Source of the DNA: DATKPC01 sp035524275
GTDB lineage: Bacteria; Pseudomonadota; Gammaproteobacteria; Burkholderiales; Burkholderiaceae_F
Assembly: GCA_035524275.1 (NCBI GenBank)
Contig: DATKPC010000014.1
Coordinates: 1 to 64,000, forward strand
Length of the DNA stretch: 64,000 nt
Reading direction: 5' to 3'
Part shown: in pieces, positions 35,724-43,189 of the stretch
Numbering within the stretch: the stretch's first letter is position 1
How the letters are laid out: the number at the start of each line of letters is the position of its first letter
Notes under the pieces: generated by a model
The model's database searches: none
What the model was told of the DNA's origin: nothing
What the model saw: only the letters and a program-made list of their open reading frames with translations
Program-made: the position numbers and the translations under genes

Positions 35724-36500
35724 CTAAGGCGACACCGGCGGCCGCTGCTCGTATTTCGCGTCGGTCATTCCGTGCGGCAGTTGCGGCGGCGACTCCGGCT
35801 GCAGCGGCGCAAAGCCGCGATGGCGATCGCCGTTCTGCACGTTGTGCGGATTGTGGCATTCGGTGCAGACGAACCAGCGCTTCTTCCCGGTGCTGGCCCA
35901 TTCGCCGATCCGCTTGCCGTGGATCCCGTCGCGCCAATCCCGCAGCTTGTCGCCGTGGCACTTGCCGCACAGCAGTTGCGGCTGGTCGAAGCTCACCGGA
36001 TCGCCGAAGTTGTCGACCAGCTTGTTGCGCTGGGTCGTGTGGTGGCAGTCGAGGCACCAGATGCGGCCGTGGCCATGCTGCAGGTCCTTCACGTCGGGCA
36101 GCATCGCTTCCATCGTCGGGATCGGCGCCGGCTTCTTGTCCTTCGGCAACTTCGGCGGCGTGACGCCGTTATGGCAAGCCACGCCGCAGACCGGCAGGAT
36201 CGACAGCTTCTCGGAGCGTGGCTTGACGACGGCCTGGCCCTCCGCGATGCCCTCGAGCAATGGGACCTTGCCCATCGGCACCGTGCCGTCGAAGGGATCG
36301 CCGTACCAGAGCACCGCGTGGGTCTTCGGCGAGCACACGACGTTGGGCACGCCGGGCTGGACCTCGCGCCGTTCCACTTCCGAGGCGCCCTTGCGGCTTT
36401 CGAAGCAGGGTTCGTCCTTCTTCGCGTCCTCGGCGAGCGCCGAGGACGCAGCCACGCAGCAGAACGCGAGCATCGCCGCGCGAAGTGCAGGCATCTTCAT
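35724..36500 (-). CDS. Periplasmic multiheme cytochrome c of an NrfD-type redox module
   Basis: This 258-residue protein has a signal peptide (MKMPALRAAMLAFCCVAASSALAE) and four heme-attachment motifs. The first is unusual, CGVACH, with three residues between the cysteines; the others are the standard CLDCH, CGKCH and CTECH. It is likely a periplasmic electron carrier. It is the third gene after the ferredoxin and NrfD-like subunits, 11 bases downstream, so it should exchange electrons with the quinone-linked membrane complex. The arrangement recalls DsrJ-DsrO-DsrP, but DsrJ is a smaller triheme protein, so direct orthology is doubtful. Confidence 0.85.
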   Translation of the reverse strand: MKMPALRAAMLAFCCVAASSALAEDAKKDEPCFESRKGASEVERREVQPGVPNVVCSPKTHAVLWYGDPFDGTVPMGKVPLLEGIAEGQAVVKPRSEKLSILPVCGVACHNGVTPPKLPKDKKPAPIPTMEAMLPDVKDLQHGHGRIWCLDCHHTTQRNKLVDNFGDPVSFDQPQLLCGKCHGDKLRDWRDGIHGKRIGEWASTGKKRWFVCTECHNPHNVQNGDRHRGFAPLQPESPPQLPHGMTDAKYEQRPPVSP

Positions 36501-36511
36501 GGTCCGTCCCC

Positions 36512-37738
36512 TCAGGCCGTCGCGACCGCGCGGCCGGCGTCCTGCCCGATCTCGCCCTGCAGGATGCCGATGGCGCCCTTGAGCAGGATGGTCAGGATGA
36601 AGAACCCGAACGCCCAGATGCCCAGCGTCATCAGGACCTCCGGGAACGTCGGGTAGTACTCGGTGACCTCGCCGATCGGCGTCGGGATGAAGCCGGGCAC
36701 GATCAGCCCCATGCCCTTCTCGATCCAGATGCCGGCAAACGCCATCACGCAGGGGATCGGCAGCAGCCGGTAGTTGGTCCGTATCCCCGGGAACAGGAAC
36801 ATCACGAACGACGCACCCATGAGGATCACCGCGGCCCAGAACCACGGCGCGAGCCGGGACAGCCCGTGCAGCCCGAACATCAGGTAGTACAGCCCGTTCG
36901 CATGCTCGCTGCGGGAATACAGCTCGACGACGATCTCCGACATCGTCAGGAACAGCGCGATGCCGAGGCACCACGTGATGGTCGTCGACAGCAGGTTGAT
37001 CGCGCTGTCCTCGATCCACATCGACGTGTTCTTCCGGATCACGAGGAACGCCAGGATGATCAGGCACGGGCCGGCCGCGAACGCCGTCGAGATGAAGCGG
37101 ATCGGCATCACGCTGTGGAACCACATCGGGCGCGCCGGCATCACCGCGATCAGGAACGCCGTCACGGTGTGGATGCTCAGCGCCCAGACGATCGACACGT
37201 AGACGAGCGGCATGAAGAAGATCCGGTTGACCTGGCCGCCGGTGTACCTGACGTAAAGGTAGTAGAAGCCGCAGATCGCGTTGAGCAGCAGGTAGACCGT
37301 GAGCACCAGCATGTCCCAGGCCAGCATCGAGTTCGGGAAGTTGTAGATCCCGAGGACCGGGAACATGTGCCACAGCCGGTCCGGCCGGCCCATGTGCGCG
37401 AAGACGAACATCGTCACCATGATCACGGCCGTGATCGCCAGCATCTCGCCCAGCACGGTGACCTTGTGCATCCCCTCGTGGTGATAGACGTACGCCGGAA
37501 AAACGATCGTCACGGCCCCGGCCGCGACGCCGACGAGGAAGACGAGGTTCGCGAAGTACAGGCCGTCGTGGATCTGGCTGGTGAGGCCGGTGACGATCAG
37601 GCCCTCGGTGTTCTGCAGGTAGAACACGTAGCACATGCCGACGATGAGAACCGCGAGCGACCCCATCCAGGCGTAGAACTTCGCGCCGCCCTTCAGGACG
37701 TAGCGCGCATAGTCGAATCCCAAGCGGACGAGCTGCAC
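36512..37738 (-). CDS. NrfD/DsrP-like quinone-interacting membrane subunit
   Basis: This 408-residue integral membrane protein has about ten hydrophobic helices and belongs to the NrfD/PsrC superfamily, which moves electrons between the quinone pool and a periplasmic ferredoxin subunit without heme. Recognisable segments are LVFLVGVAAGAVTIVFPAYVYHHEG, FAHMGRPDRLWHMFP and SVMPIRFISTAFAAGP. The sequence is closest in style to DsrP. It lies 10 bases after the ferredoxin gene and 11 before the cytochrome gene. No molybdopterin or sulfite-reductase catalytic subunit is present here, so the final electron donor or acceptor is unknown. Confidence 0.9.
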   Translation of the reverse strand: MQLVRLGFDYARYVLKGGAKFYAWMGSLAVLIVGMCYVFYLQNTEGLIVTGLTSQIHDGLYFANLVFLVGVAAGAVTIVFPAYVYHHEGMHKVTVLGEMLAITAVIMVTMFVFAHMGRPDRLWHMFPVLGIYNFPNSMLAWDMLVLTVYLLLNAICGFYYLYVRYTGGQVNRIFFMPLVYVSIVWALSIHTVTAFLIAVMPARPMWFHSVMPIRFISTAFAAGPCLIILAFLVIRKNTSMWIEDSAINLLSTTITWCLGIALFLTMSEIVVELYSRSEHANGLYYLMFGLHGLSRLAPWFWAAVILMGASFVMFLFPGIRTNYRLLPIPCVMAFAGIWIEKGMGLIVPGFIPTPIGEVTEYYPTFPEVLMTLGIWAFGFFILTILLKGAIGILQGEIGQDAGRAVATA

Positions 37739-37748
37739 GGCGGGTGCC

Positions 37749-38840
37749 TCAGTCGTAGAAGTAGAAGAATTTCGGGTACGTGTTCAACTCCGCCTTGAGG
37801 CGGAACACGTTCTTCCGCGCCAGCACCAGGCTCACCTCGCTTTGCGGGTCGAGCAGGTTGCCGAACTTGCGGGCACCGACCGGGCAGACCTCGACGCACG
37901 CCGGGTAGCGGCCCTGGCGCGTGCGCTGCAGGCACCAGTGGCACTTCTCGACGACGCCTCGCATCCGCGGCCGGTTGCCGAGGTAGTGCGTCGCCGGATT
38001 CATCTCCTCCTTCGGCAGCACCGGCGTCGTGAGATTGATGCGGCGGGCCCAGTAGGGGCAGGCCGCCATGCACTGGCGGCAGCCGATGCACCAGTTGTAG
38101 TCGATCACGACCGGGCCGTCGGCCTCGCGGTAGGTCGTACGCACCGGGCAGACCTTCACGCACGGCGGCTTCTCGCACTGCATGCACGCGATCGGCATGT
38201 AGGTGGCGTCCTTTTCCGGGACGGCCTCCGGCTCGTAGCGGTACTGCCCTTCGAGGACCTGGCCCGCCGGCGTGTAGGCATTGCCTCCGACCTGGATGCC
38301 CAGCCCGTCCGGATAGCCCTGGTCCAGCTTTTCGGCAGAGAATTCGCCGCGCTCCATCCGCAGCACCTGGATCCACTCGATGCGCTCGCCCGGCTTCTCG
38401 CCGCGCGACTGGTTGTTCTCGGCGACGCAGGCCTTGACGCAGCGGCGACAGCCGATGCACTTGCGGACGTTCAGCGCATAGCCCATGAGGACGCCCGGCA
38501 GGGCGTCCTTCGTATCGACCGTGACCTTCTTGCCGTACTCCTCGGAGTAGCGCCTCTCGAGGCGGGCACGCGCCTCGGCCTTCTCCTCCGGCGTCATCAG
38601 GCGGTAGTTCTTCTGGAACGTCTCGGCCCATTCGACGGACGCCTTGGCCTCGTCCGACATCGTCATCAGCGCCGCGGTGCCCATCAGCGACGACACGCTC
38701 AGCATCCCCCCGGCTTTCAGGAAGCCGCGGCGGGACGGTTCGCGGATCGCCTTGGACGGATCGGCCGAGGCCGGACGCGACGCGCACGCGGATGGCTGTT
38801 CCTCATCCGCAGCGACAATAGGACTCTTGTTCAACGCCAC
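37749..38840 (-). CDS. Tat-exported four-cluster ferredoxin (DsrO/NrfC-like)
   Basis: This 363-residue protein has a twin-arginine signal (SRRGFLKAGG near residue 37), so it folds in the cytoplasm and acts in the periplasm. Four [4Fe-4S] motif groups are seen: CIGCRRCVKAC, CMQCEKPPCVKVCP, CIGCRQCMAACP and CHWCLQ...CVEVCP, as in DsrO/NrfC/PsrB. The GTG start at 38840 was chosen because GGGAGGGG stands at the right distance; upstream ATGs lack such a site and extend into a non-homologous region. It is the first gene of the three-gene redox operon and lies downstream of an FNR-like box. Confidence 0.9.
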   Translation of the reverse strand: MALNKSPIVAADEEQPSACASRPASADPSKAIREPSRRGFLKAGGMLSVSSLMGTAALMTMSDEAKASVEWAETFQKNYRLMTPEEKAEARARLERRYSEEYGKKVTVDTKDALPGVLMGYALNVRKCIGCRRCVKACVAENNQSRGEKPGERIEWIQVLRMERGEFSAEKLDQGYPDGLGIQVGGNAYTPAGQVLEGQYRYEPEAVPEKDATYMPIACMQCEKPPCVKVCPVRTTYREADGPVVIDYNWCIGCRQCMAACPYWARRINLTTPVLPKEEMNPATHYLGNRPRMRGVVEKCHWCLQRTRQGRYPACVEVCPVGARKFGNLLDPQSEVSLVLARKNVFRLKAELNTYPKFFYFYD

Positions 38841-38928
38841 GTTGCCCCTCCCGTGGAACCCGCATGAGGACCGACCCTGGGCCAGCCCTTGAATGGGACC
38901 ATTCTTGGAGCATTTGGAACGCGGGGGC

Positions 38929-38942
38929 TTGATACCCGTCAA
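38929..38942. promoter_or_regulatory. FNR/Anr-type binding site upstream of the redox operon
   Basis: TTGAT-ACCC-GTCAA differs from the FNR/Anr consensus (TTGAT-N4-ATCAA) at one base. It lies 88 bases upstream of the ferredoxin GTG start, a position compatible with activation at about -41.5 of a promoter in between. The palindrome reads in both directions, but no divergent gene is close. It suggests induction of the redox module when oxygen is low. Confidence 0.6.
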
Positions 38943-39057
38943 GGTCGAAAGGCAACCGACCGTCCGCGGCCGCGCGGCGCGCATCCGTTGCGGAAAAACA
39001 TCGGCCGCGGTCGAGTCGGTGCGCCGGCCGGCCAAAGCGCCGGCGACGGCCGCTATC

Positions 39058-39089
39058 TCAGAGGTCCGGCCGGTATCAGAGGTCCGGCC
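39058..39089 (-). repeat. 18-base tandem duplication of the last codons and stop of a gene
   Basis: TCAGAGGTCCGGCC occurs at 39058-39071 and again at 39076-39089, a period of 18 bases. On the minus strand this means the final codons CCG GAC CTC TGA of the hypothetical gene at 39076-39702 are followed by an in-frame second copy, giving PDL-stop twice. Read-through of the first stop would add only a few residues. Confidence 0.85.
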
Positions 39090-39702
39090 AATAGGTGTAG
39101 CGGTTCCGGCGCCTGAGCCTGCCGCTCCAGCCTCTGGGGTTCGGCGTCGTGACCGGCCGCCGGATGAGATGGTCGAAGCCGAGGACCTTGAGGTAGTGCT
39201 GGCTGCTGCGAAGGAATTCGTCGAGGTCGACGGAGGGCGCGTCGTAGTTGTCGTGACTGAAGAGCCACATCAGCTGCAGCCAATCGTGCTCCTCGTCGTC
39301 CGACGCCAGCGCGACGAAAGGTGCCTCCTCGAGCTGTCCGTCATGGTGGCGCGCGACGGCGGCCTCGAAGTCATGGCCGTCCCAGGACGGATCGAAGTGC
39401 CCGCTGCCGCGGCGCGTCCGGATCGTCGCGGCGGAGTTCGTCAGGTACATCGCGGCGAGGATCGCGGCCGGGTGCGTCGCCGCAAGCAACGGCACGTCGC
39501 AAGCCGAGAGCGTCGCGACGCAGGCGTCCTCGTCGTTGCGGAAGAACGTGAGGCGGCAGAGGTAATCCGCCTCCGAATGCGTGCCGGGCGCGCCGGTGGC
39601 GGCGATCGGGCACGGCATCGATGCCAGCCGCCGGTCGTTGCGCGGCAGCGTCCTCAATGCGGCGGCGCGCTCGAGCAGCGCGTGCGGAACGGGTCCACCC
39701 AT
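39076..39702 (-). CDS. Hypothetical protein
   Basis: This open frame of 208 residues has no family I recognise. It is acidic in its second half (ASDDEEHDWLQLMWLFSHDNYDAPSVDLDEFLRSSQHYLKVLGFDHLI) and Arg-rich at the end. An Ala-rich central helix (THPAAILAAMYLTNSAA) is not long enough for a clear membrane segment. The start is uncertain; an internal ATG at 39618 is possible. The stop lies in an 18-base tandem duplication. It is on the same strand as the chemoreceptor gene upstream and the redox operon downstream, but with gaps that argue against one transcript. Confidence 0.6.
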   Translation of the reverse strand: MGGPVPHALLERAAALRTLPRNDRRLASMPCPIAATGAPGTHSEADYLCRLTFFRNDEDACVATLSACDVPLLAATHPAAILAAMYLTNSAATIRTRRGSGHFDPSWDGHDFEAAVARHHDGQLEEAPFVALASDDEEHDWLQLMWLFSHDNYDAPSVDLDEFLRSSQHYLKVLGFDHLIRRPVTTPNPRGWSGRLRRRNRYTYWPDL

Positions 39703-39741
39703 GTCCGGGCCCTTTTCAGTGGCGGCCGTGCATGGCCGGCT

Positions 39742-41331
39742 TCATGTCGCTTCGGTGCCGAGCTTGAACACGCTGACGGCCTGCGAGAGCGACTCGGCCT
39801 GCTCGTTGAGGCTGGCCGCCGCCGCGGCGCTCTGCTCGACGAGCGCGGCGTTCTGCTGCGTGACCTGATCCATCTGCGTGATCGCCTCGTTCACCTGGTG
39901 AATGCCGGACGACTGCTCCTGCGAGGATTTCGTGATCTCGCGGACCAGGTCGGTCACCTTCTGCACCTGGACGACGATCGTGCGCATCGAGGCGCCGGCC
40001 TCCTGCACAAGCCTGCCCTCGGCGTCCACCTTCTCGACGCTGTCGGTGATCATGCTGCGGATCTCGCGCGCGGCCTGCGCGCTGCGCTGCGCGAGGCTGC
40101 GCACCTCGCCGGCGACGACCGCGAAGCCGCGACCCTGCTCGCCGGCGCGCGCCGCCTCGACGGCCGCGTTCAGCGCGAGGATGTTGGTCTGGAACGCGAT
40201 GCCGTCGATCACGTTGATGATCTCCGCGATCTTCTTGCTCGCCCCGGCGATCGCCTGCATCGTGACGACGACCTGCCCCATCACGTCGCCGCCCTTGGCC
40301 GCGGCCTCGCTCGCCGACGAGGCGAGCCGGTCGGCCTGCCTCGCGTTGTCGGCGCTCTGTTCGACGGCGCTCGTCAATTCCTCCATCGACGCCGCCGTCT
40401 GCTGCAGCGAGCTCGCCTGCTCCTCCGTCCGGCTGGACAGGTCGAGGTTTCCGGAGGCGATCTGCGAACTCGCCGTCGCCACCGAGTCGACGCTGGTCCG
40501 AACCTTGGCCACGACGCCGCGGAGCTCCGTGACCATCCCGTGAAGGGCATCGAGGAGCCGACCAATTTCGTCGCGGCGTCCGGTGCGCACGTCGACGGCC
40601 AGGTCACCGCGCGCGACCTCCCCGAGGACCCGCTCCATCGCCTCGAGCGGCACGCGGACGATCCGCCGCAGCGCCGCGCCGACGGCCACGACGAGCAGCA
40701 CCTGCAGGACGACCTGCCCGACGACCATCGCCAGCGTACGGGACCGCAGGCGGACGTATTCCGGCTTCAGGTCGATCCGGATGTCGGATGCGCCGATCGC
40801 ACTGCCCGCCGGCATCGCGTGACACGTGAGGCAGTCGGTGCCGTGGAAGTCTCGTGTCGCGAGGTACGGGGTGACCAGACGCAGGACCGGATCACCGTGC
40901 CCGTCGTACGACACGCCGGCATACGGGCGATTTTCGGCCAGGGCCGCACGCTCGACGTCGTCGCTCGCCCCCTCCTCCGGCAAGCCGGGTCCGAACTGGT
41001 TCACGACACCCTGCGACCTGACCAGTCGGGCGGACTCGACGTGCCCGGACGCCGCGACCTTCGTCGTCAGCAGCCGCCGGCTGTCGGCGTTCGAGAACTG
41101 TCCGGTGAGCATCAGGACATTGGCGCTGTCGATGACTTCATTGGCGACCTGCTCGGAGCGCGCCTTCGCCGAGCGCAGGAGTTCCTCCTCGAGGCTTCGG
41201 TACGCGTAGACCTGCGCGGCGCACAGACAGGCGAAGAGGATCGGCTGGATCACCAGCTGCAGCTTCGTCTGCAGCGAGAGATCGCTCCATTGGAATGAAA
41301 CGGGTCGCATGGGCTCGGACGTCGTCGACAC
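39742..41331 (-). CDS. Methyl-accepting chemotaxis protein with periplasmic c-heme motif
   Basis: This 529-residue chemoreceptor has membrane helices at about 24-44 and 199-220, a periplasmic sensor between them, a HAMP domain (~221-275) and a methyl-accepting signalling domain (~280-520). The signalling domain has the conserved hairpin tip IDGIAFQTNILALNAAVEAARAGEQGRGFAVVAGEVR. The sensor ends with CLTCH at 167-171, a heme c attachment motif facing the periplasm, in the context DFHGTDCLTCHAMPAG. By analogy with known c-heme chemoreceptors (for example in Geobacter) it may sense redox state, oxygen or NO. It has no C-terminal CheR-tethering pentapeptide. No che genes lie in the window, though roadblock/OmpA-type genes follow nearby. 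Confidence 0.93.
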   Translation of the reverse strand: MSTTSEPMRPVSFQWSDLSLQTKLQLVIQPILFACLCAAQVYAYRSLEEELLRSAKARSEQVANEVIDSANVLMLTGQFSNADSRRLLTTKVAASGHVESARLVRSQGVVNQFGPGLPEEGASDDVERAALAENRPYAGVSYDGHGDPVLRLVTPYLATRDFHGTDCLTCHAMPAGSAIGASDIRIDLKPEYVRLRSRTLAMVVGQVVLQVLLVVAVGAALRRIVRVPLEAMERVLGEVARGDLAVDVRTGRRDEIGRLLDALHGMVTELRGVVAKVRTSVDSVATASSQIASGNLDLSSRTEEQASSLQQTAASMEELTSAVEQSADNARQADRLASSASEAAAKGGDVMGQVVVTMQAIAGASKKIAEIINVIDGIAFQTNILALNAAVEAARAGEQGRGFAVVAGEVRSLAQRSAQAAREIRSMITDSVEKVDAEGRLVQEAGASMRTIVVQVQKVTDLVREITKSSQEQSSGIHQVNEAITQMDQVTQQNAALVEQSAAAAASLNEQAESLSQAVSVFKLGTEAT

Positions 41332-41517
41332 GGCATTCCGATGATCGTCGCAGGCGCCCTGCCGCGATGCGCGGAATTGCGGATCGAAAGGCGGTCGCGG
41401 AAATCCGGCGAGCCGGTTCCTGGGGGAAACCCTTGCCCTCGACGCGAGGGTAGGAGGTGCGGAGCCGGGCGTGACGGGCCGCTCGGCGAGGCGACTGCCC
41501 GTCGTGGCTCGCCGTCG

Positions 41518-42711
41518 TCAATCCTCGGCCGCGGCGCCCAGCACGACCGAGCGCCAAGCGCCGCGCGAACGGGCGATCGCACCCGGAATCACGCCGGGCA
41601 GGTCGTGCAGGCGCGCCAAGCCGACACGACCGGATGCATCCTGCGGCTGCGGAAGAAACACGTGACATGCCTCCGGCGGCAATTGCACGCAGACGCGACT
41701 GCCGGGATCGTGACGGGCCACGCGCGTGGTGACCGCTGCCATGTGTTGGCCGTTCAGGTCGAGATGGATGACGTGGCGTCCGTCGATCTCCTCGGTGCGC
41801 AGCACGCGTGCCTCGAGACCGGGAGCGGCGACGAGCCGCACCATCTCCGGACGTATCCCGAGGATGAAATCCTCGTCGCCGAATCCGTCGCGCCGGTTGG
41901 CGATGGTTTGTGCCAGCGAACCGGGCAGGTAGACGTCGGGCCGACCTCGCAGGCGCAGTCCGTCGTGGTCGAGGCCGACGATCAGCAGGTTCATCGGCGG
42001 GCGTCCGACGTAGCCGGCGACGAACGGCGTCGCCGGGAATTCGACGAGGCGCCGCGGCACGTCGACCTGCTCGATCTCGCCGTGATTGAGCACGACGATC
42101 CGTTCGCCGATCGCGGCCGCGGTGCCCGGATCCCGGGTCGCGAACAACAGCGTCACGTCGAGCAGCCGATGAAGGCTGACGAGTTCGAACTGCAGCAGGT
42201 CGCGGCGCAGCCCGGGCTCGACGTGCGTCCAGGGCTCGTCGAACAGCAGCGCGTGCGGCTGCGGCGCCATCGCACACGCGATCGCGACGCGCAACTGCTC
42301 GCTCGGCGAAAGAATCGTCGGCAGGCGCTCGAGCAGGTCGTCGATCCGCAGCAGCGGCGCGATCCGCGCCAGCACGGCCGCGCGTTCGCCGCGCGACAGC
42401 CCGGCCTGCTTGTAGCGCCGGTCGATGTTGTGCCCGACCGTGAGGTTCGGATAGAACGCTTCGCCGTGAGAAACCGGAACGCATCCGCGCCGCCTTGGCG
42501 GCACGTGCGTGGCATCGCGCCCATCGATGCGGATCGCGCCGCTGTCGATGCGCTCGGCGCCTGCGATCGCGCGCAGGATCGTCGACTTGCCGCTCGCCTG
42601 CGGCCCGAGGATCGCCAGGCGCTCTCCGGAACGTATCGAAAGGGAGAGATCCGGCACTGCAACGTGGGCGCCGTAGCGCTTCACCACGTGGTCCAGCTCG
42701 ATCAAGACCAT
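41518..42711 (-). CDS. Orphan ABC ATPase of the MalK/UgpC type with degenerate motifs
   Basis: A 397-residue protein from the ATG at 42711 (one at 42804 is also possible) has an ABC domain and a C-terminal OB-type regulatory domain (~235-350), the architecture of sugar importers. Walker A GPQASGKST (36-44) and Walker B LLFDEP (155-160) are intact. The Q-loop Gln is His82, the signature LSGGQ reads LSPSE (134-138), the D-loop SNLD reads THVE and the switch His is Arg193. By family knowledge these changes should abolish or alter ATP hydrolysis. No permease or binding protein is adjacent. It may be a regulatory pseudo-ATPase or a decaying gene, although the frame is intact. Confidence 0.85.
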   Translation of the reverse strand: MVLIELDHVVKRYGAHVAVPDLSLSIRSGERLAILGPQASGKSTILRAIAGAERIDSGAIRIDGRDATHVPPRRRGCVPVSHGEAFYPNLTVGHNIDRRYKQAGLSRGERAAVLARIAPLLRIDDLLERLPTILSPSEQLRVAIACAMAPQPHALLFDEPWTHVEPGLRRDLLQFELVSLHRLLDVTLLFATRDPGTAAAIGERIVVLNHGEIEQVDVPRRLVEFPATPFVAGYVGRPPMNLLIVGLDHDGLRLRGRPDVYLPGSLAQTIANRRDGFGDEDFILGIRPEMVRLVAAPGLEARVLRTEEIDGRHVIHLDLNGQHMAAVTTRVARHDPGSRVCVQLPPEACHVFLPQPQDASGRVGLARLHDLPGVIPGAIARSRGAWRSVVLGAAAED

Positions 42712-43189
42712 CGCCAACCAACTCGCCAACGTGCGCATAGTTTGATGAATGCGATCGCGAGCGGCAAGCGCTTCCCGTCGGCGGTCGGGCGGCGGAGACA
42801 CCACACGAGCTTGCGACTAGCGCATCGACTGGGGTCGACGGTGGCGGTCCCTAGCGTCGACGTCGATGGAGCACCCACATCACGGGTGGTAAACATCAGA
42901 AGAAAACCCCCGGACGCGGCAGACCGGCGGTCGTGATCGCCGCCGGACGGAGAAGCACGCGCGAACGCGCTCATTCGTATGGCCGAGCGGCAACGAACCG
43001 CCGCCGGCCCGGCCGACGTTCGTCGGCCGACGAGCGGGCTCGCGCGCAGCGGCGCATTTGATCTCGATTGAATGTGCTCGCCGCAGCCCGCTGTAATTTC
43101 CTTCGTACCGATGTCGCGGCGATCGCGGCGTCGACGAGGGACCCTCGGCGAATGCGACGGCAGCGCGCGAGGCGGCGCGAACTCACGGG
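42712..43189. other. Intergenic region between divergent genes
   Basis: No gene is recognised in about 480 bases between the degenerate ABC ATPase (minus) and the roadblock fusion (plus). It contains an inverted repeat GTCGACG (42834-42840) / CGTCGAC (42855-42861) and an A-rich patch (TCAGAAGAAAACCCCC, around 42896-42911). Promoters for the two flanking genes should be here, but no clear -10/-35 pair was found. Confidence 0.45.

Noticed and set aside
35724..38840. A complete DsrMKJOP complex
   Set aside because: DsrM and DsrK are absent and the cytochrome is larger than DsrJ with four motifs, so only a DsrO/DsrP-like relation is claimed.
42712..43189. Short plus-strand frames upstream of the roadblock fusion
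   Set aside because: They are Arg-rich shadow frames without start signals or recognisable domains.
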